The position numbers and the translations under genes are program-made. From the NCBI GenBank assembly GCA_012521525.1, contig JAAYMG010000276.1:1-6027 (forward strand): a DNA stretch of 6,027 bases, written 5' to 3'. The notes under the pieces were generated by a model that saw only the letters and a program-made list of their open reading frames with translations, had not been told where the DNA came from and searched no databases. Positions 1 to 5,943 of the stretch are shown piece after piece. The stretch comes from Clostridiales bacterium. GTDB lineage: Bacteria; Bacillota; Clostridia; Oscillospirales; JAAYOS01. Within the stretch, counting starts at the first letter, position 1, and each line of letters opens with the position of its first letter.

Positions 1-33
1 GCTTTACTCTACATGATTGTGCGTTGAGATAAA

Positions 34-51
34 AAATGATCAGCATCATTT
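34..51. repeat. Short inverted repeat upstream of the regulator
   Basis: AAATGAT and ATCATTT (7-base arms) face each other across the 4-base spacer CAGC. The element lies about 55 bases upstream of the -35 box of the LacI-family gene. It could be a protein-binding site or part of the 3' end of an unseen gene to the left. The arms are AT-rich and the match could be chance. Confidence 0.3.
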
Positions 52-57
52 GTCAAC

Positions 58-88
58 TCCCTCGGCATGAAAGTCTGCTGCCGGGGGA
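58..88 (+). terminator. Possible terminator hairpin of a gene to the left
   Basis: TCCCTCGGCA pairs with TGCCGGGGGA to give a 10-pair stem with one U-G wobble, around an 11-base loop. The pairing is complete only in + strand RNA, so any transcript it ends would come from the left. The bases after the stem (CTGTTAT) are a poor U-tract, so it may instead be another RNA or DNA structure. The first frame of the window reads through eight codons to a TGA at 25-27, which could be the end of such a gene, but this is too short to support. Confidence 0.3.
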
Positions 89-106
89 CTGTTATAGATG
101 AATATT

Positions 107-135
107 TTGACAACTGGTTGCCGATATGTTATTCT
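107..135 (+). promoter_or_regulatory. Sigma-A promoter of the LacI-family gene
   Basis: A perfect -35 TTGACA (107-112) is followed after 17 bases by TATTCT (130-135), which matches 4 of 6 consensus -10 bases. Transcription would begin near 142, leaving only about 22 bases before the TTG start at 164. This places the upstream in-frame ATG at 98 outside the transcript. CAAC and GTTG at 111-120 form a small dyad over the spacer that might be an autoregulatory site, but it lacks the CG-centred element seen at the other three promoters. Confidence 0.65.
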
Positions 136-147
136 TTATCATGTTTC

Positions 148-155
148 AGGAGGTG
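148..155 (+). promoter_or_regulatory. Ribosome binding site that decides the LacI-family start
   Basis: AGGAGGTG is a near-perfect Shine-Dalgarno sequence. From the end of AGGAGG there are 4 bases to TTG 158, 10 to TTG 164 and 19 to ATG 173. TTG 164 has the best balance of spacing and protein alignment, since it gives the usual family N-terminus (M-I-T-M-K-D-V-A). Confidence 0.7.
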
Positions 156-163
156 TTTTGAAG

Positions 164-1165
164 TTGATCACGATGAAAGACGTCGCCGAAAAGGCCGGTG
201 TTTCGGTAACGACGGTATCAAGGGTCTTGAACAACCGGGGCTCGATAAGTGAGAAGACACGCAAAAAGGTATTTCGCACTATAGAGGAACTCAACTATCA
301 TCCCAACGAGATGGCACGCTCCCTAATGACGAAAAAAACACACATAATAGGTTTGATAGTGCCTGCAGTAGACCATCCTTATTTCAGCATGGTCGTCGAT
401 GCAGTAGAGTCTTTGTGCGCATCGTCAAATTACAAGCTGCTTCTGTGCACCTCCCACAATTCATCCGAAAAAGAGCTGAAGCTGTCGGCCATGCTTCGTG
501 CCAACAAGGTTGACGGCGTAATAATATACAGCCAGAAAGAAGACCCCTCGCCATACATGGATTATGAGCTGCCCGTCGTTGTCGTTGACAAGACATTGCC
601 CGGAATTCCCTCGGTCCTCAGCGACAACTACCAGGGCGGATCGCTTGCCGCAAAAGCCTTGATAGAAAGCGGCAGTAAGCATCCGATCATATTCGGATTC
701 GAGTCAAGGAAAAACAGCATAAGCGAGCGCAGGATAGCCGGTTTCCGTGACGAATGTATCCGTAACGGGATCGAATACCGTGAGTACATTATCGATAACG
801 AGCTCAGCATCAATACTGATTTCAAAAAACTCGATTTCCTGGGATGCGATTTTGATGACCATTTTATCAAGATGCTGGATATGTACCCGGATACCGACGG
901 TATCTTTACAACAAATGAGATCCTTGCCTCCAAAATCCTCCTTAAGCTTGAAAAGATCGGGAGGTCAGTCCCGGATGACGTGCAGATCATAGGTTATGAC
1001 GGCACTATTTTATCCGAGCTGATGGACCTTACCGTAGTAAGTCAGCCTACATTGCAGATTTGCTCCACAGTCCTCGAAATCCTGTTTAAACGCATGGAGA
1101 ACAAAATAGTCCCGTCCAGTACCATTATGCCGGTGAGTGTTATAAAGCGCGGCAGTACAAAATAG
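164..1165 (+). CDS. LacI/GalR-family transcriptional regulator
   Basis: A DNA-binding repressor of 333 residues, the normal length for the family, probably controlling sugar-uptake genes in response to a sugar ligand. Residues 4-23 form the LacI helix-turn-helix (K-D-V-A-E-K-A-G-V-S-V-T-T-V-S-R-V-L-N). Residues 47-55 carry the hinge helix N-E-M-A-R-S-L, whose Leu54 matches the leucine that PurR and LacI insert into a central CG step of the operator. From about residue 60 a periplasmic-binding-protein-like ligand domain follows, with the landmarks GLIVP, DGVII, VVVDK, SDNYQGG, SERRIAGF, DGIFTTNE and IIGYDG. The start chosen is TTG 164. An in-frame ATG at 98 gives a longer ORF but lies before the predicted transcription start; TTG 158 or ATG 173 are other options. 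It converges on the esterase gene. The CG-centred elements at the three neighbouring promoters fit its hinge, but whether it binds them is inferred. The ligand cannot be read from the sequence, and nothing marks it as CcpA. Confidence 0.93.
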   Translation: MITMKDVAEKAGVSVTTVSRVLNNRGSISEKTRKKVFRTIEELNYHPNEMARSLMTKKTHIIGLIVPAVDHPYFSMVVDAVESLCASSNYKLLLCTSHNSSEKELKLSAMLRANKVDGVIIYSQKEDPSPYMDYELPVVVVDKTLPGIPSVLSDNYQGGSLAAKALIESGSKHPIIFGFESRKNSISERRIAGFRDECIRNGIEYREYIIDNELSINTDFKKLDFLGCDFDDHFIKMLDMYPDTDGIFTTNEILASKILLKLEKIGRSVPDDVQIIGYDGTILSELMDLTVVSQPTLQICSTVLEILFKRMENKIVPSSTIMPVSVIKRGSTK

Positions 1166-1208
1166 AGAGAATCGGGCTAAATACGAGCCATGCGAGGCGC
1201 GCTATGTC

Positions 1209-1242
1209 AAAAACTCCCGCACAAGTCTGTGCGGGAGTTTTT
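1209..1242. terminator. Bidirectional intrinsic terminator between convergent genes
   Basis: A perfect 15-pair stem (1209-1223 with 1228-1242) closes the 4-base loop AGTC. The outer five pairs are A-T, so either strand's RNA ends in a GC-rich stem followed by five U. It lies 43 bases after the LacI-family stop and 31 bases after the esterase stop, and so can serve both converging genes. Confidence 0.92.
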
Positions 1243-1273
1243 CGTTCCGTATATCAAAACATGACCCTGGATC

Positions 1274-2785
1274 CTACGAGCGTAACACAAAAGGCTTTGC
1301 AGGAAGACCTGCACTGTTGTATAAATTATCAACGCAGTAATCTACCCATGCAAAACGCAGTTCTACACTTGAGTCTTCATCGATCAATGAACTGTCGATG
1401 CGCAATTTCGAACCATCCACATTAACTGCAAAGTCATCGATCTGCTTTCCGTCAACGAACAGTTCGAGCGAATCGATCCTGTCTCCCTCAACATGCAGTC
1501 CTTCTCCCGCATGGTCAAAGGTTACGGTCAGCGATCCTTTGCTCTTCTTTATATCAACTGCCTCCGGAGATTCACACAGAATATCCCTGCCATATACCTT
1601 ACCCAGTGCGAGCAGAGCAAGTCTCTCACCTACCGGCTTTTTCTTCTTGGGATGTATATCATATTCCATTCCGACGTCCATAATGCAGGCCATATACGCA
1701 TTTGGGACAGTCTTTGACACCTTTTCCTGCATAGCCCTTATTGGAACGAAGGAATCGCAATTGCTTGCCTCGAGGGCCTTGAACGGCGCCAGCTGGACGA
1801 ACAGGAACGGGAAATCATCATTCCATGCTTCCCTCCAGCATCTGATCATTTCGCCGAACAATTTATCATAGAGGTGTGCACGATGGGTGTCAGCCTCACC
1901 CTGATACCAGATAACGCCTGCGATCGTATACGGTATGATTTTTTCAAGCATTGTGTGATAAAGACCGGCTGCCCTGAACGGAGAATACGGTCCGTTCATA
2001 TATTGCTTCATTTTCTTTTCGTCAATTTTGAATTCAAACTTCATAGGTTTGAGCATAGGAGTCTTCATCATGTTCCGGTAAAACTCCCTGCCCTGAGGTG
2101 AAGTCTGACGTTCCCTGTCAGCCTTGAAATCCTTAAGATAGGAATCCCAGTCCAAATCCTTCAGAACCTCTTCGTTGTCCTTCATATAACATTCCAGGTC
2201 GCCTGTCAGGTAACTTTCATGCATCCAGGCGGCAGCAGGCGATCCTCCCCAGTTGCAGCCGACTATTCCTACAGGTACTTTGAGATCCTTATGCAGCACC
2301 TTGGCAAAATAGTGCCCCACAGCCGAGAAATAATCTATGTCGTCCTTTGTAAGGGTCCGCCAAAATCCATATTCCGAATAATCCTCATCATCGAGCTGCC
2401 CCTCGTAAGATACCCTCGGGTAATCAAAAAACCTGATGTCAGGATAATCCGCATCATTCTTAGCGTCTTCATAGTCCGCATCGGCGTACATCGGCATCTC
2501 CATATTGGACTGCCCGCTGGCGACCCAAACCTCTCCGATTGCGACATTTTTTATGGTGATGGAATTCCCCTTTTCGTCTTTTACCTGCAGTTCACAGCCC
2601 GTACATGCTTCCATGGGCGGCAACTCAACCATCCATTTGTTGTCCTCTGCAGTCGTAGTTACTTCCTTATCCTTGAGTCTGACAGTAACATTACTCCCGC
2701 TTTCGGCAGCTCCCCAGACTGCTATCTTTTTCCCTCTCTGCAGGACCATGTTGTCCCCAAAAATCTTTGCTACTGACAACTCCAT
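1274..2785 (-). CDS. Sialate O-acetylesterase-type SGNH hydrolase (SASA family)
   Basis: A carbohydrate O-acetylesterase of 503 residues, close to full length for the family. The nucleophile motif is G-Q-S-N-M with Ser93; N-W-G-G-S at 178-182 holds oxyanion-hole residues; W-Y-Q-G-E is at 293-297; the Asp-His pair is D-I-H-P with Asp376 and His378, followed by the typical V-G-E-R-L-A. An N-terminal beta-rich part (K-I-F-G-D-N-M-V-L-Q-R, residues 6-16) and the C-terminal N-L-Y-N-S-A-G-L-P-A ending are also typical. No signal peptide or membrane segment is seen, so it should act in the cytoplasm on imported acetylated sugars. Family members act on O-acetyl sialic acid or on acetylated plant polysaccharides, and the substrate here is not decided by sequence. 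The start is uncertain: ATG 2785 lies 11 bases after GGAGG and TTG 2791 lies 5 bases after it, adding two residues. The TTG at 2803 overlaps the ribosome binding site and is unlikely. It has its own operator-bearing promoter and shares a terminator with the convergent regulator gene. Confidence 0.92.
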   Translation of the reverse strand: MELSVAKIFGDNMVLQRGKKIAVWGAAESGSNVTVRLKDKEVTTTAEDNKWMVELPPMEACTGCELQVKDEKGNSITIKNVAIGEVWVASGQSNMEMPMYADADYEDAKNDADYPDIRFFDYPRVSYEGQLDDEDYSEYGFWRTLTKDDIDYFSAVGHYFAKVLHKDLKVPVGIVGCNWGGSPAAAWMHESYLTGDLECYMKDNEEVLKDLDWDSYLKDFKADRERQTSPQGREFYRNMMKTPMLKPMKFEFKIDEKKMKQYMNGPYSPFRAAGLYHTMLEKIIPYTIAGVIWYQGEADTHRAHLYDKLFGEMIRCWREAWNDDFPFLFVQLAPFKALEASNCDSFVPIRAMQEKVSKTVPNAYMACIMDVGMEYDIHPKKKKPVGERLALLALGKVYGRDILCESPEAVDIKKSKGSLTVTFDHAGEGLHVEGDRIDSLELFVDGKQIDDFAVNVDGSKLRIDSSLIDEDSSVELRFAWVDYCVDNLYNSAGLPAKPFVLRS

Positions 2786-2796
2786 AGTCAAACATA

Positions 2797-2801
2797 CCTC
2801 C
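2797..2801 (-). promoter_or_regulatory. Ribosome binding site of the esterase gene
   Basis: GGAGG read on the - strand lies 5 bases before TTG 2791 and 11 before ATG 2785. The longest possible reading frame (TTG 2803) begins on top of this site and is therefore not a plausible start. Confidence 0.7.
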
Positions 2802-2830
2802 AATTTCGCTCTTCAAAATGTTGTCCTGTC

Positions 2831-2868
2831 CAGGTTTTTCGGAATACTTCTCTGTTCGGCGAAACCTG
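2831..2868 (-). other. Possible hairpin in the esterase leader
   Basis: CAGGTTT and AAACCTG form a 7-pair stem around a 24-base loop in the roughly 105-base leader between the predicted transcription start and the esterase start codon. The long loop makes it a weak structure, and no known riboswitch or leader motif was recognised. Confidence 0.25.
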
Positions 2869-2900
2869 AACATATAGAGTGTGATTGTGTTATTAATGAC

Positions 2901-2929
2901 ATTATAAAGCAAATGTAAACGTTTGACAA
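2901..2929 (-). promoter_or_regulatory. Sigma-A promoter of the esterase gene
   Basis: On the - strand, TTGTCA (2929-2924, 5 of 6) and a perfect TATAAT (2906-2901) are separated by 17 bases. Transcription should begin near 2894. This is the best -10 box in the window, and a LacI-type operator sits within its spacer, so the promoter is likely strong but tightly repressed. Confidence 0.85.
2914..2929. promoter_or_regulatory. LacI-family operator in the esterase promoter
   Basis: TGTAAACGTTTGACAA contains the perfect 8-base palindrome AAACGTTT (2917-2924), centred on CG as in LacI/PurR-type operators. It covers the -35 box and the upstream half of the spacer, so a bound repressor would block RNA polymerase. 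The 12 bases AAACGTTTGACA at 2917-2928 recur with one change at the other two - strand promoters. It departs from the CcpA cre consensus in its outer arm, so a dedicated regulator is favoured. Confidence 0.7.
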
Positions 2930-3016
2930 CCATCATCATAAACTTATCCGAAACTTATTGATCTTTGTATAGACTGCCTGCGGACAATGTCTGATACGGT
3001 CGAGGAAGATGAAAAT

Positions 3017-3052
3017 ACCCCGGAGTCAGCGCTTACAGCCAAACTCCGAGGT
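3017..3052 (-). terminator. Terminator of the NIF3-like gene
   Basis: ACCCCGGAGT and ACTCCGAGGT form a 10-pair stem with a 16-base loop. The one mismatch in + strand RNA becomes a U-G wobble in - strand RNA, and the - strand continues with ATTTTC, a short U-tract. Both points make it a terminator for the leftward transcript of the gene ending at 3116, about 64 bases downstream of its stop. Confidence 0.7.
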
Positions 3053-3115
3053 CTTAGATCAGATTTCAGATGATATATCGGATTCTCTTTTTGCCATTCC
3101 GGCCGGTCTGTTACA

Positions 3116-3928
3116 TTACATGTAACTGAACATATCTCCGGCTGAAACGAAAGTTATGGGCAAATCATCGCCAACGATCGGGCGCAGCCATTCGACTGCC
3201 CAGCGCATACCCGCCTCTTCCTGGATAAAGTGACCTGGGATGATCATTCCCTTTGCCTTGCCAAGCATCGCCGCATCACGAACGTAGAGCGGCAGCGTCC
3301 ACTCAACGATTTCACCGGGAATGACCACATCATACTTCCAGGATGCGGCAACTTGGGCATTATTGCTCCAGTTGGTGTTCTCATTGGGCAGCAGGTGGCC
3401 GCAGAATCCTACTGTTGAAACCTTTGCGTCAGGGTTTCCGATATAACGGATCGTGTCAAGGCCCATTGCCTCCTTGACATGCTTCACAAGCTCGCCAAGG
3501 GTGGTTTCGGGGAGCTTGATCTCCGGAGCCCTTCCCTGTCCGGGAACGACATACTCAAGCCAGCCCAGTTGCTTCAGCATGTAATGGAAGATCCCGTCGG
3601 GCTTATGAGCATGTATGTGATCGTGGTCACGGAATACGACGATGCCGTTGTCTTTCAGCAAAGCAAGCTTTTCTTCGTAGACATCGTTTCCTTCAAGCCA
3701 TTCACACTCATCGTCATACCCGCTGTAAAAAGTCGGTTCATGGACAAATATGAAATTTGCTCCGATTTCTATAGCTTTTCGGATTATTTCAACCGTGGGT
3801 GCTATAGATACAAGGATCCCTGTGCATTCCACGTTAGGATCAGCTCCGATAGCTACGTCACAGGTCCTCCTGTCCCCAATGTCCGGATGATATGCCAGGA
3901 TCCCGTCAATGATGCTTTGAATGGTCAT
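3116..3928 (-). CDS. NIF3-like protein, putative dinuclear metal-site family, variant
   Basis: A 270-residue protein of the NIF3/YbgI/YqfO family, whose members usually form toroidal hexamers with two metal ions per subunit; their biochemical role is not settled. Family features in order: N-terminal helix (residues 1-15), A-P-T-V-E-I-I-R-K-A-I-E-I-G-A-N-F-I at 43-60 leading to V-H-E-P at 62-65 (the classical H-H-P site), a His-rich stretch D-H-D-H-I-H at 101-106, D-G-I-F-H-Y-M-L-K-Q-L-G-W at 111-123, V-G-F-C-G-H at 173-178, D-V-V-I-P-G-E at 200-206 (classical D-V-Y-I-T-G-E), and G-H-F-I-Q-E at 232-237, giving His233 and Glu237. The second histidine of H-H-P is Glu64 here, and the usual H-x-x-x-D reads H-x-x-x-H (102-106), so the metal site differs. 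No signal peptide is seen, so it is probably cytoplasmic. ATG 3928 is well supported by GGAGG six bases upstream. It is a single-gene unit with its own promoter and terminator. Its promoter shares an operator-like element with the sugar-binding lipoprotein gene, so a role in metabolism of that substrate is an inference. Confidence 0.85.
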   Translation of the reverse strand: MTIQSIIDGILAYHPDIGDRRTCDVAIGADPNVECTGILVSIAPTVEIIRKAIEIGANFIFVHEPTFYSGYDDECEWLEGNDVYEEKLALLKDNGIVVFRDHDHIHAHKPDGIFHYMLKQLGWLEYVVPGQGRAPEIKLPETTLGELVKHVKEAMGLDTIRYIGNPDAKVSTVGFCGHLLPNENTNWSNNAQVAASWKYDVVIPGEIVEWTLPLYVRDAAMLGKAKGMIIPGHFIQEEAGMRWAVEWLRPIVGDDLPITFVSAGDMFSYM

Positions 3929-4111
3929 GTTATACCTCCAAGATCTAATGTTTTTTATACTATTAACTGCTTATCCAGCAGAATAGTTATCAATGATTGG
4001 TACACAATATCTTTGACTTAAGCTTCCTAAGTATTCCGCCGGTTATCAAAAGTCCGGAGTTTTCAAAGTCACCCTTCAGCGCTTATTATGTAACATAATC
4101 ATGTCCTGCTA
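3929..4111 (-). other. Long leader of the NIF3-like gene, possibly structured
   Basis: About 180 bases lie between the predicted transcription start (near 4111) and ATG 3928, much more than the 22-26 bases of the regulator and lipoprotein leaders. Stems visible in - strand RNA: an outer CTTTGA/TCAAAG pairing (4063-4068 with 4011-4016); inside it a bulged CTCCGG/CCGGCGG hairpin (about 4036-4059) and an ACTTA/TAAGT hairpin (4016-4032) that shares one base with the outer stem; and a separate CTGCT/AGCAG hairpin (3967-3981). Together the first three could form a three-way junction. I recognise no known riboswitch and no reading frame with a ribosome binding site here. Confidence 0.35.
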
Positions 4112-4117
4112 TACTAC

Positions 4118-4147
4118 ATCATAACTCATGTATAATTTGATTGTCAA
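4118..4147 (-). promoter_or_regulatory. Sigma-A promoter of the NIF3-like gene
   Basis: On the - strand, a perfect TTGACA (4147-4142) and TATGAT (4123-4118, 5 of 6) are 18 bases apart. It lies just beyond the lipoprotein gene's terminator, so the NIF3-like gene is transcribed separately. A weaker pair (TTGTGT and TATTCT, 16 bases apart) lies closer to the gene and cannot be excluded. Confidence 0.7.
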
Positions 4148-4153
4148 TCGTTT
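4138..4153. promoter_or_regulatory. Operator-like element at the NIF3-like promoter
   Basis: TGATTGTCAATCGTTT matches 15 of 16 bases at 5934-5949, at the same place relative to the -35 box. GATTGTCAATC (4139-4149) is also a perfect inverted repeat around one central base. Six bases are the -35 hexamer itself and so would be shared anyway, but 9 of the other 10 also match. Its core AAACGATTGACA (- strand) differs by one base from the esterase operator. Confidence 0.6.
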
Positions 4154-4171
4154 AATAATCCGTTTCGATAA

Positions 4172-4208
4172 ATAATGGCCCGCTTTCGATGAAGAAGCGG
4201 GCCATTAT
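4172..4208 (-). terminator. Terminator of the solute-binding lipoprotein gene
   Basis: A 14-pair stem (4172-4185 with 4195-4208), including a GC-rich core GGCCCGC/GCGGGCC, closes a 9-base loop 21 bases after the lipoprotein stop codon. On the - strand it runs into TTATTTATC, an interrupted U-tract. It should separate this gene from the NIF3-like gene. Confidence 0.8.
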
Positions 4209-4229
4209 AATGAAATGGTTTTATATGAT

Positions 4230-5882
4230 TTATCTTGCCATATAACGGTCATAGGCGGCCTGCTTTATTTCTATGGCCTCCTCTATGCGCATATTTTTTA
4301 AAGTCTCGATAAAGTTATCAAACTCGCTCAACGGTGTCACACCGGTGATAAACTTGGCCACGGATTCGTTGATGAACGTATTGGCATCGTTCAGTATGGA
4401 AGTGTACCTGGCACTGTCCTCGGTGCTGACGCTCACATCCGGCAAGGTATATTCATCGACAAAGTTTGCGTCCCAATCCTTAGCAGCGTTCAACGTAACC
4501 TCCGGCAGAGTGGGCAAAAGTTCACGTTCCCAGTCATACCAGCGTTTCGGTCCATGATATACATAATCTCCCCAAATCGCGTAAATGCTGCCGTACCCCT
4601 CCGTATCATAGAGAACCAGGTCTGTCCACACCGGTTTCCCGTCAACCATATTGTACGTTACGCCTTCCACTCCGTAGTTCAGGTACAGAGAACCTTCCTC
4701 TGTAAAGAAGAAATCATAGTATCTTAATAATATTTCGACATTGTCACATGCAACGGTAATAGTCTCGATCCCATCTGACAGGAGCGTATTAGACTGGTTA
4801 TAGATAGTCATGTAACGCTTGTCGCCGAGATTCTTGACCGGCGGAGTCAATGTCGTCAGTTTGAATCCTTCGATATCGGACGCATTTGCTTCTGTTACGC
4901 CTATTATTGTGTACAGTGTGCTCCAAATACCGGTATCGCCGCTCGACGTTATCGAGTAGTCAAACGGTCCCGGGTAAGCGACAAAGTTCTGATCGATGAG
5001 CCCTTCGGAATACCACTGGTTCATCATCGTCAGGTAATCCTTGAACCCGGGCTCCAGAGGGCAAAACTTCACCTTTCCGTTCACCTGGATAAACCCGTTA
5101 TAGTTGCTCCAGGCAACGCCGTACCCGGCCATCATGCCGTCTTCCATGCCGTGCCTGGCGATCAGGAGAGGCCTGGTCATCCCGTAATCTCTGAATCTGA
5201 CCAGCAAATCATGGTATTCCTGATATGTTCGCGGTTTATCCAATCCAAATTCATTCAGGAGATCTTCCCTGGTAACAAGCCCTACAAACGAGGGTTGTAC
5301 TGTCTTCTTTATTTCGAAAAGCCCCGGGATCTTCCCGGTGTCAGTGATCGTCCTGCGCCTGGTGTCGTCATTTGTGAGCCTTATATTCTGATAATTTGGA
5401 AAATATTCGACATAGCCCGAAAGATCTATGATGATATTGTCCTCTATATATTTATCAAAACCTCCTATGTAATAATTCGGATTTGTAATGTATGAATCCG
5501 GATAATCCCCGGACGTTATCGAAAGGTTGAATGCTTCCTGGTCGCTGGCACCGCTCGGCCTGATCCGATTGATATGGACATTGGTCAGCTTCTCGACAGC
5601 CTGGATCGAAATGTTTTCGTCCTCGTTTTTCAGGCGTGTCGTAGCGGGCGGAGAGCCGGAAATCCAGACGTCAAAGCTTACCATCTCTTCTACTATCGGC
5701 AGCTTGAACTCCTGTACTTCCACCTCTTCCTCCAGCTTCGGATCCACCTGCGGTGTTGTCGTTGCTTTACTGTCCTGAACGGGTGTCGGAGTGCTTTCAG
5801 AAACTGTTTCCTGTCTGCATCCTGCAAACAGGACGAACAGCAATAAAAGTACCGCAAAAAGTGATAACTGTTTTCGTTTCAT
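4230..5882 (-). CDS. ABC transporter solute-binding lipoprotein, LipO/YtcQ-like (CUT1 type)
   Basis: An extracellular sugar- or oligosaccharide-binding lipoprotein of 550 residues, the usual size of the large LipO/YtcQ group found in Clostridia and Paenibacillus. It would deliver substrate to a two-permease ABC importer. Residues 1-22 are a lipoprotein signal: positive M-K-R-K-Q, a hydrophobic run (L-F-A-V-L-L-L-L-F-V-L-F) and the lipobox L-F-A-G-C, with Cys22 as the lipidated residue. A Ser/Thr/Pro/Glu-rich tether follows (about 23-58), then the binding domain. Family-type landmarks are S-G-D-Y-P-D near 124-129, P-R-T-Y-Q-E-Y-H-D-L-L near 217-227, W-Y-S-E-G-L-I-D near 290-297, F-F-T-E-E-G near 392-397 and N-Y-G-V-E-G-V-T-Y near 402-410. 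ATG 5882 is firm: AGGAGG ends six bases upstream. It has its own promoter and terminator, and no permease or ATPase gene is in the window. The likely substrate is a complex glycan fragment, by analogy only; the acetylesterase nearby suggests it may be acetylated. Confidence 0.92.
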   Translation of the reverse strand: MKRKQLSLFAVLLLLFVLFAGCRQETVSESTPTPVQDSKATTTPQVDPKLEEEVEVQEFKLPIVEEMVSFDVWISGSPPATTRLKNEDENISIQAVEKLTNVHINRIRPSGASDQEAFNLSITSGDYPDSYITNPNYYIGGFDKYIEDNIIIDLSGYVEYFPNYQNIRLTNDDTRRRTITDTGKIPGLFEIKKTVQPSFVGLVTREDLLNEFGLDKPRTYQEYHDLLVRFRDYGMTRPLLIARHGMEDGMMAGYGVAWSNYNGFIQVNGKVKFCPLEPGFKDYLTMMNQWYSEGLIDQNFVAYPGPFDYSITSSGDTGIWSTLYTIIGVTEANASDIEGFKLTTLTPPVKNLGDKRYMTIYNQSNTLLSDGIETITVACDNVEILLRYYDFFFTEEGSLYLNYGVEGVTYNMVDGKPVWTDLVLYDTEGYGSIYAIWGDYVYHGPKRWYDWERELLPTLPEVTLNAAKDWDANFVDEYTLPDVSVSTEDSARYTSILNDANTFINESVAKFITGVTPLSEFDNFIETLKNMRIEEAIEIKQAAYDRYMAR

Positions 5883-5914
5883 GGCGCACCTCCTGATAGA
5901 ATTTTACATATTCC

Positions 5915-5943
5915 AGTCTATCAAAACATCACATGACTGTCAA
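5915..5943 (-). promoter_or_regulatory. Sigma-A promoter of the solute-binding lipoprotein gene
   Basis: On the - strand, a perfect TTGACA (5943-5938) is followed after 17 bases by TAGACT (5920-5915), matching 4 of 6 -10 bases. Transcription should begin near 5908, giving a leader of about 26 bases with a near-perfect ribosome binding site, AGGAGGTG, at 5894-5887. Confidence 0.7.

Noticed and set aside
1..27. C-terminal end of an upstream + strand gene (eight codons then TGA)
   Set aside because: Eight codons cannot be told from chance, and there is no recognisable protein ending.
107..120. Autoregulatory copy of the shared operator in the regulator promoter
   Set aside because: Only the TTGACA part, which is the -35 box itself, matches; the AAACG half is absent. 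The CAAC/GTTG dyad there is too small to call.
67..252. Small + strand frame of 61 codons overlapping the start of the regulator gene
   Set aside because: It lies in another frame of the promoter and the helix-turn-helix coding region, has no ribosome binding site, and its protein shows no recognisable features.
628..990. 120-codon - strand frame inside the regulator gene
   Set aside because: Antisense to a well-supported gene, without a ribosome binding site or recognisable domain; a shadow frame.
2219..2776. 185-codon + strand frame opposite the esterase gene
   Set aside because: Entirely antisense to the region encoding conserved esterase motifs, and the protein shows no known pattern; codon structure of the esterase explains it.
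2914..2929. CcpA catabolite-repression (cre) site
   Set aside because: The core AAACGTTT fits, but the outer TG and CA bases expected at the fixed cre spacing are not both present on either strand, so a dedicated LacI-family operator is the better reading.
3479..4021. 180-codon + strand frame opposite the NIF3-like gene and its leader
   Set aside because: Antisense to a clear family member; no good ribosome binding site and no recognisable features.
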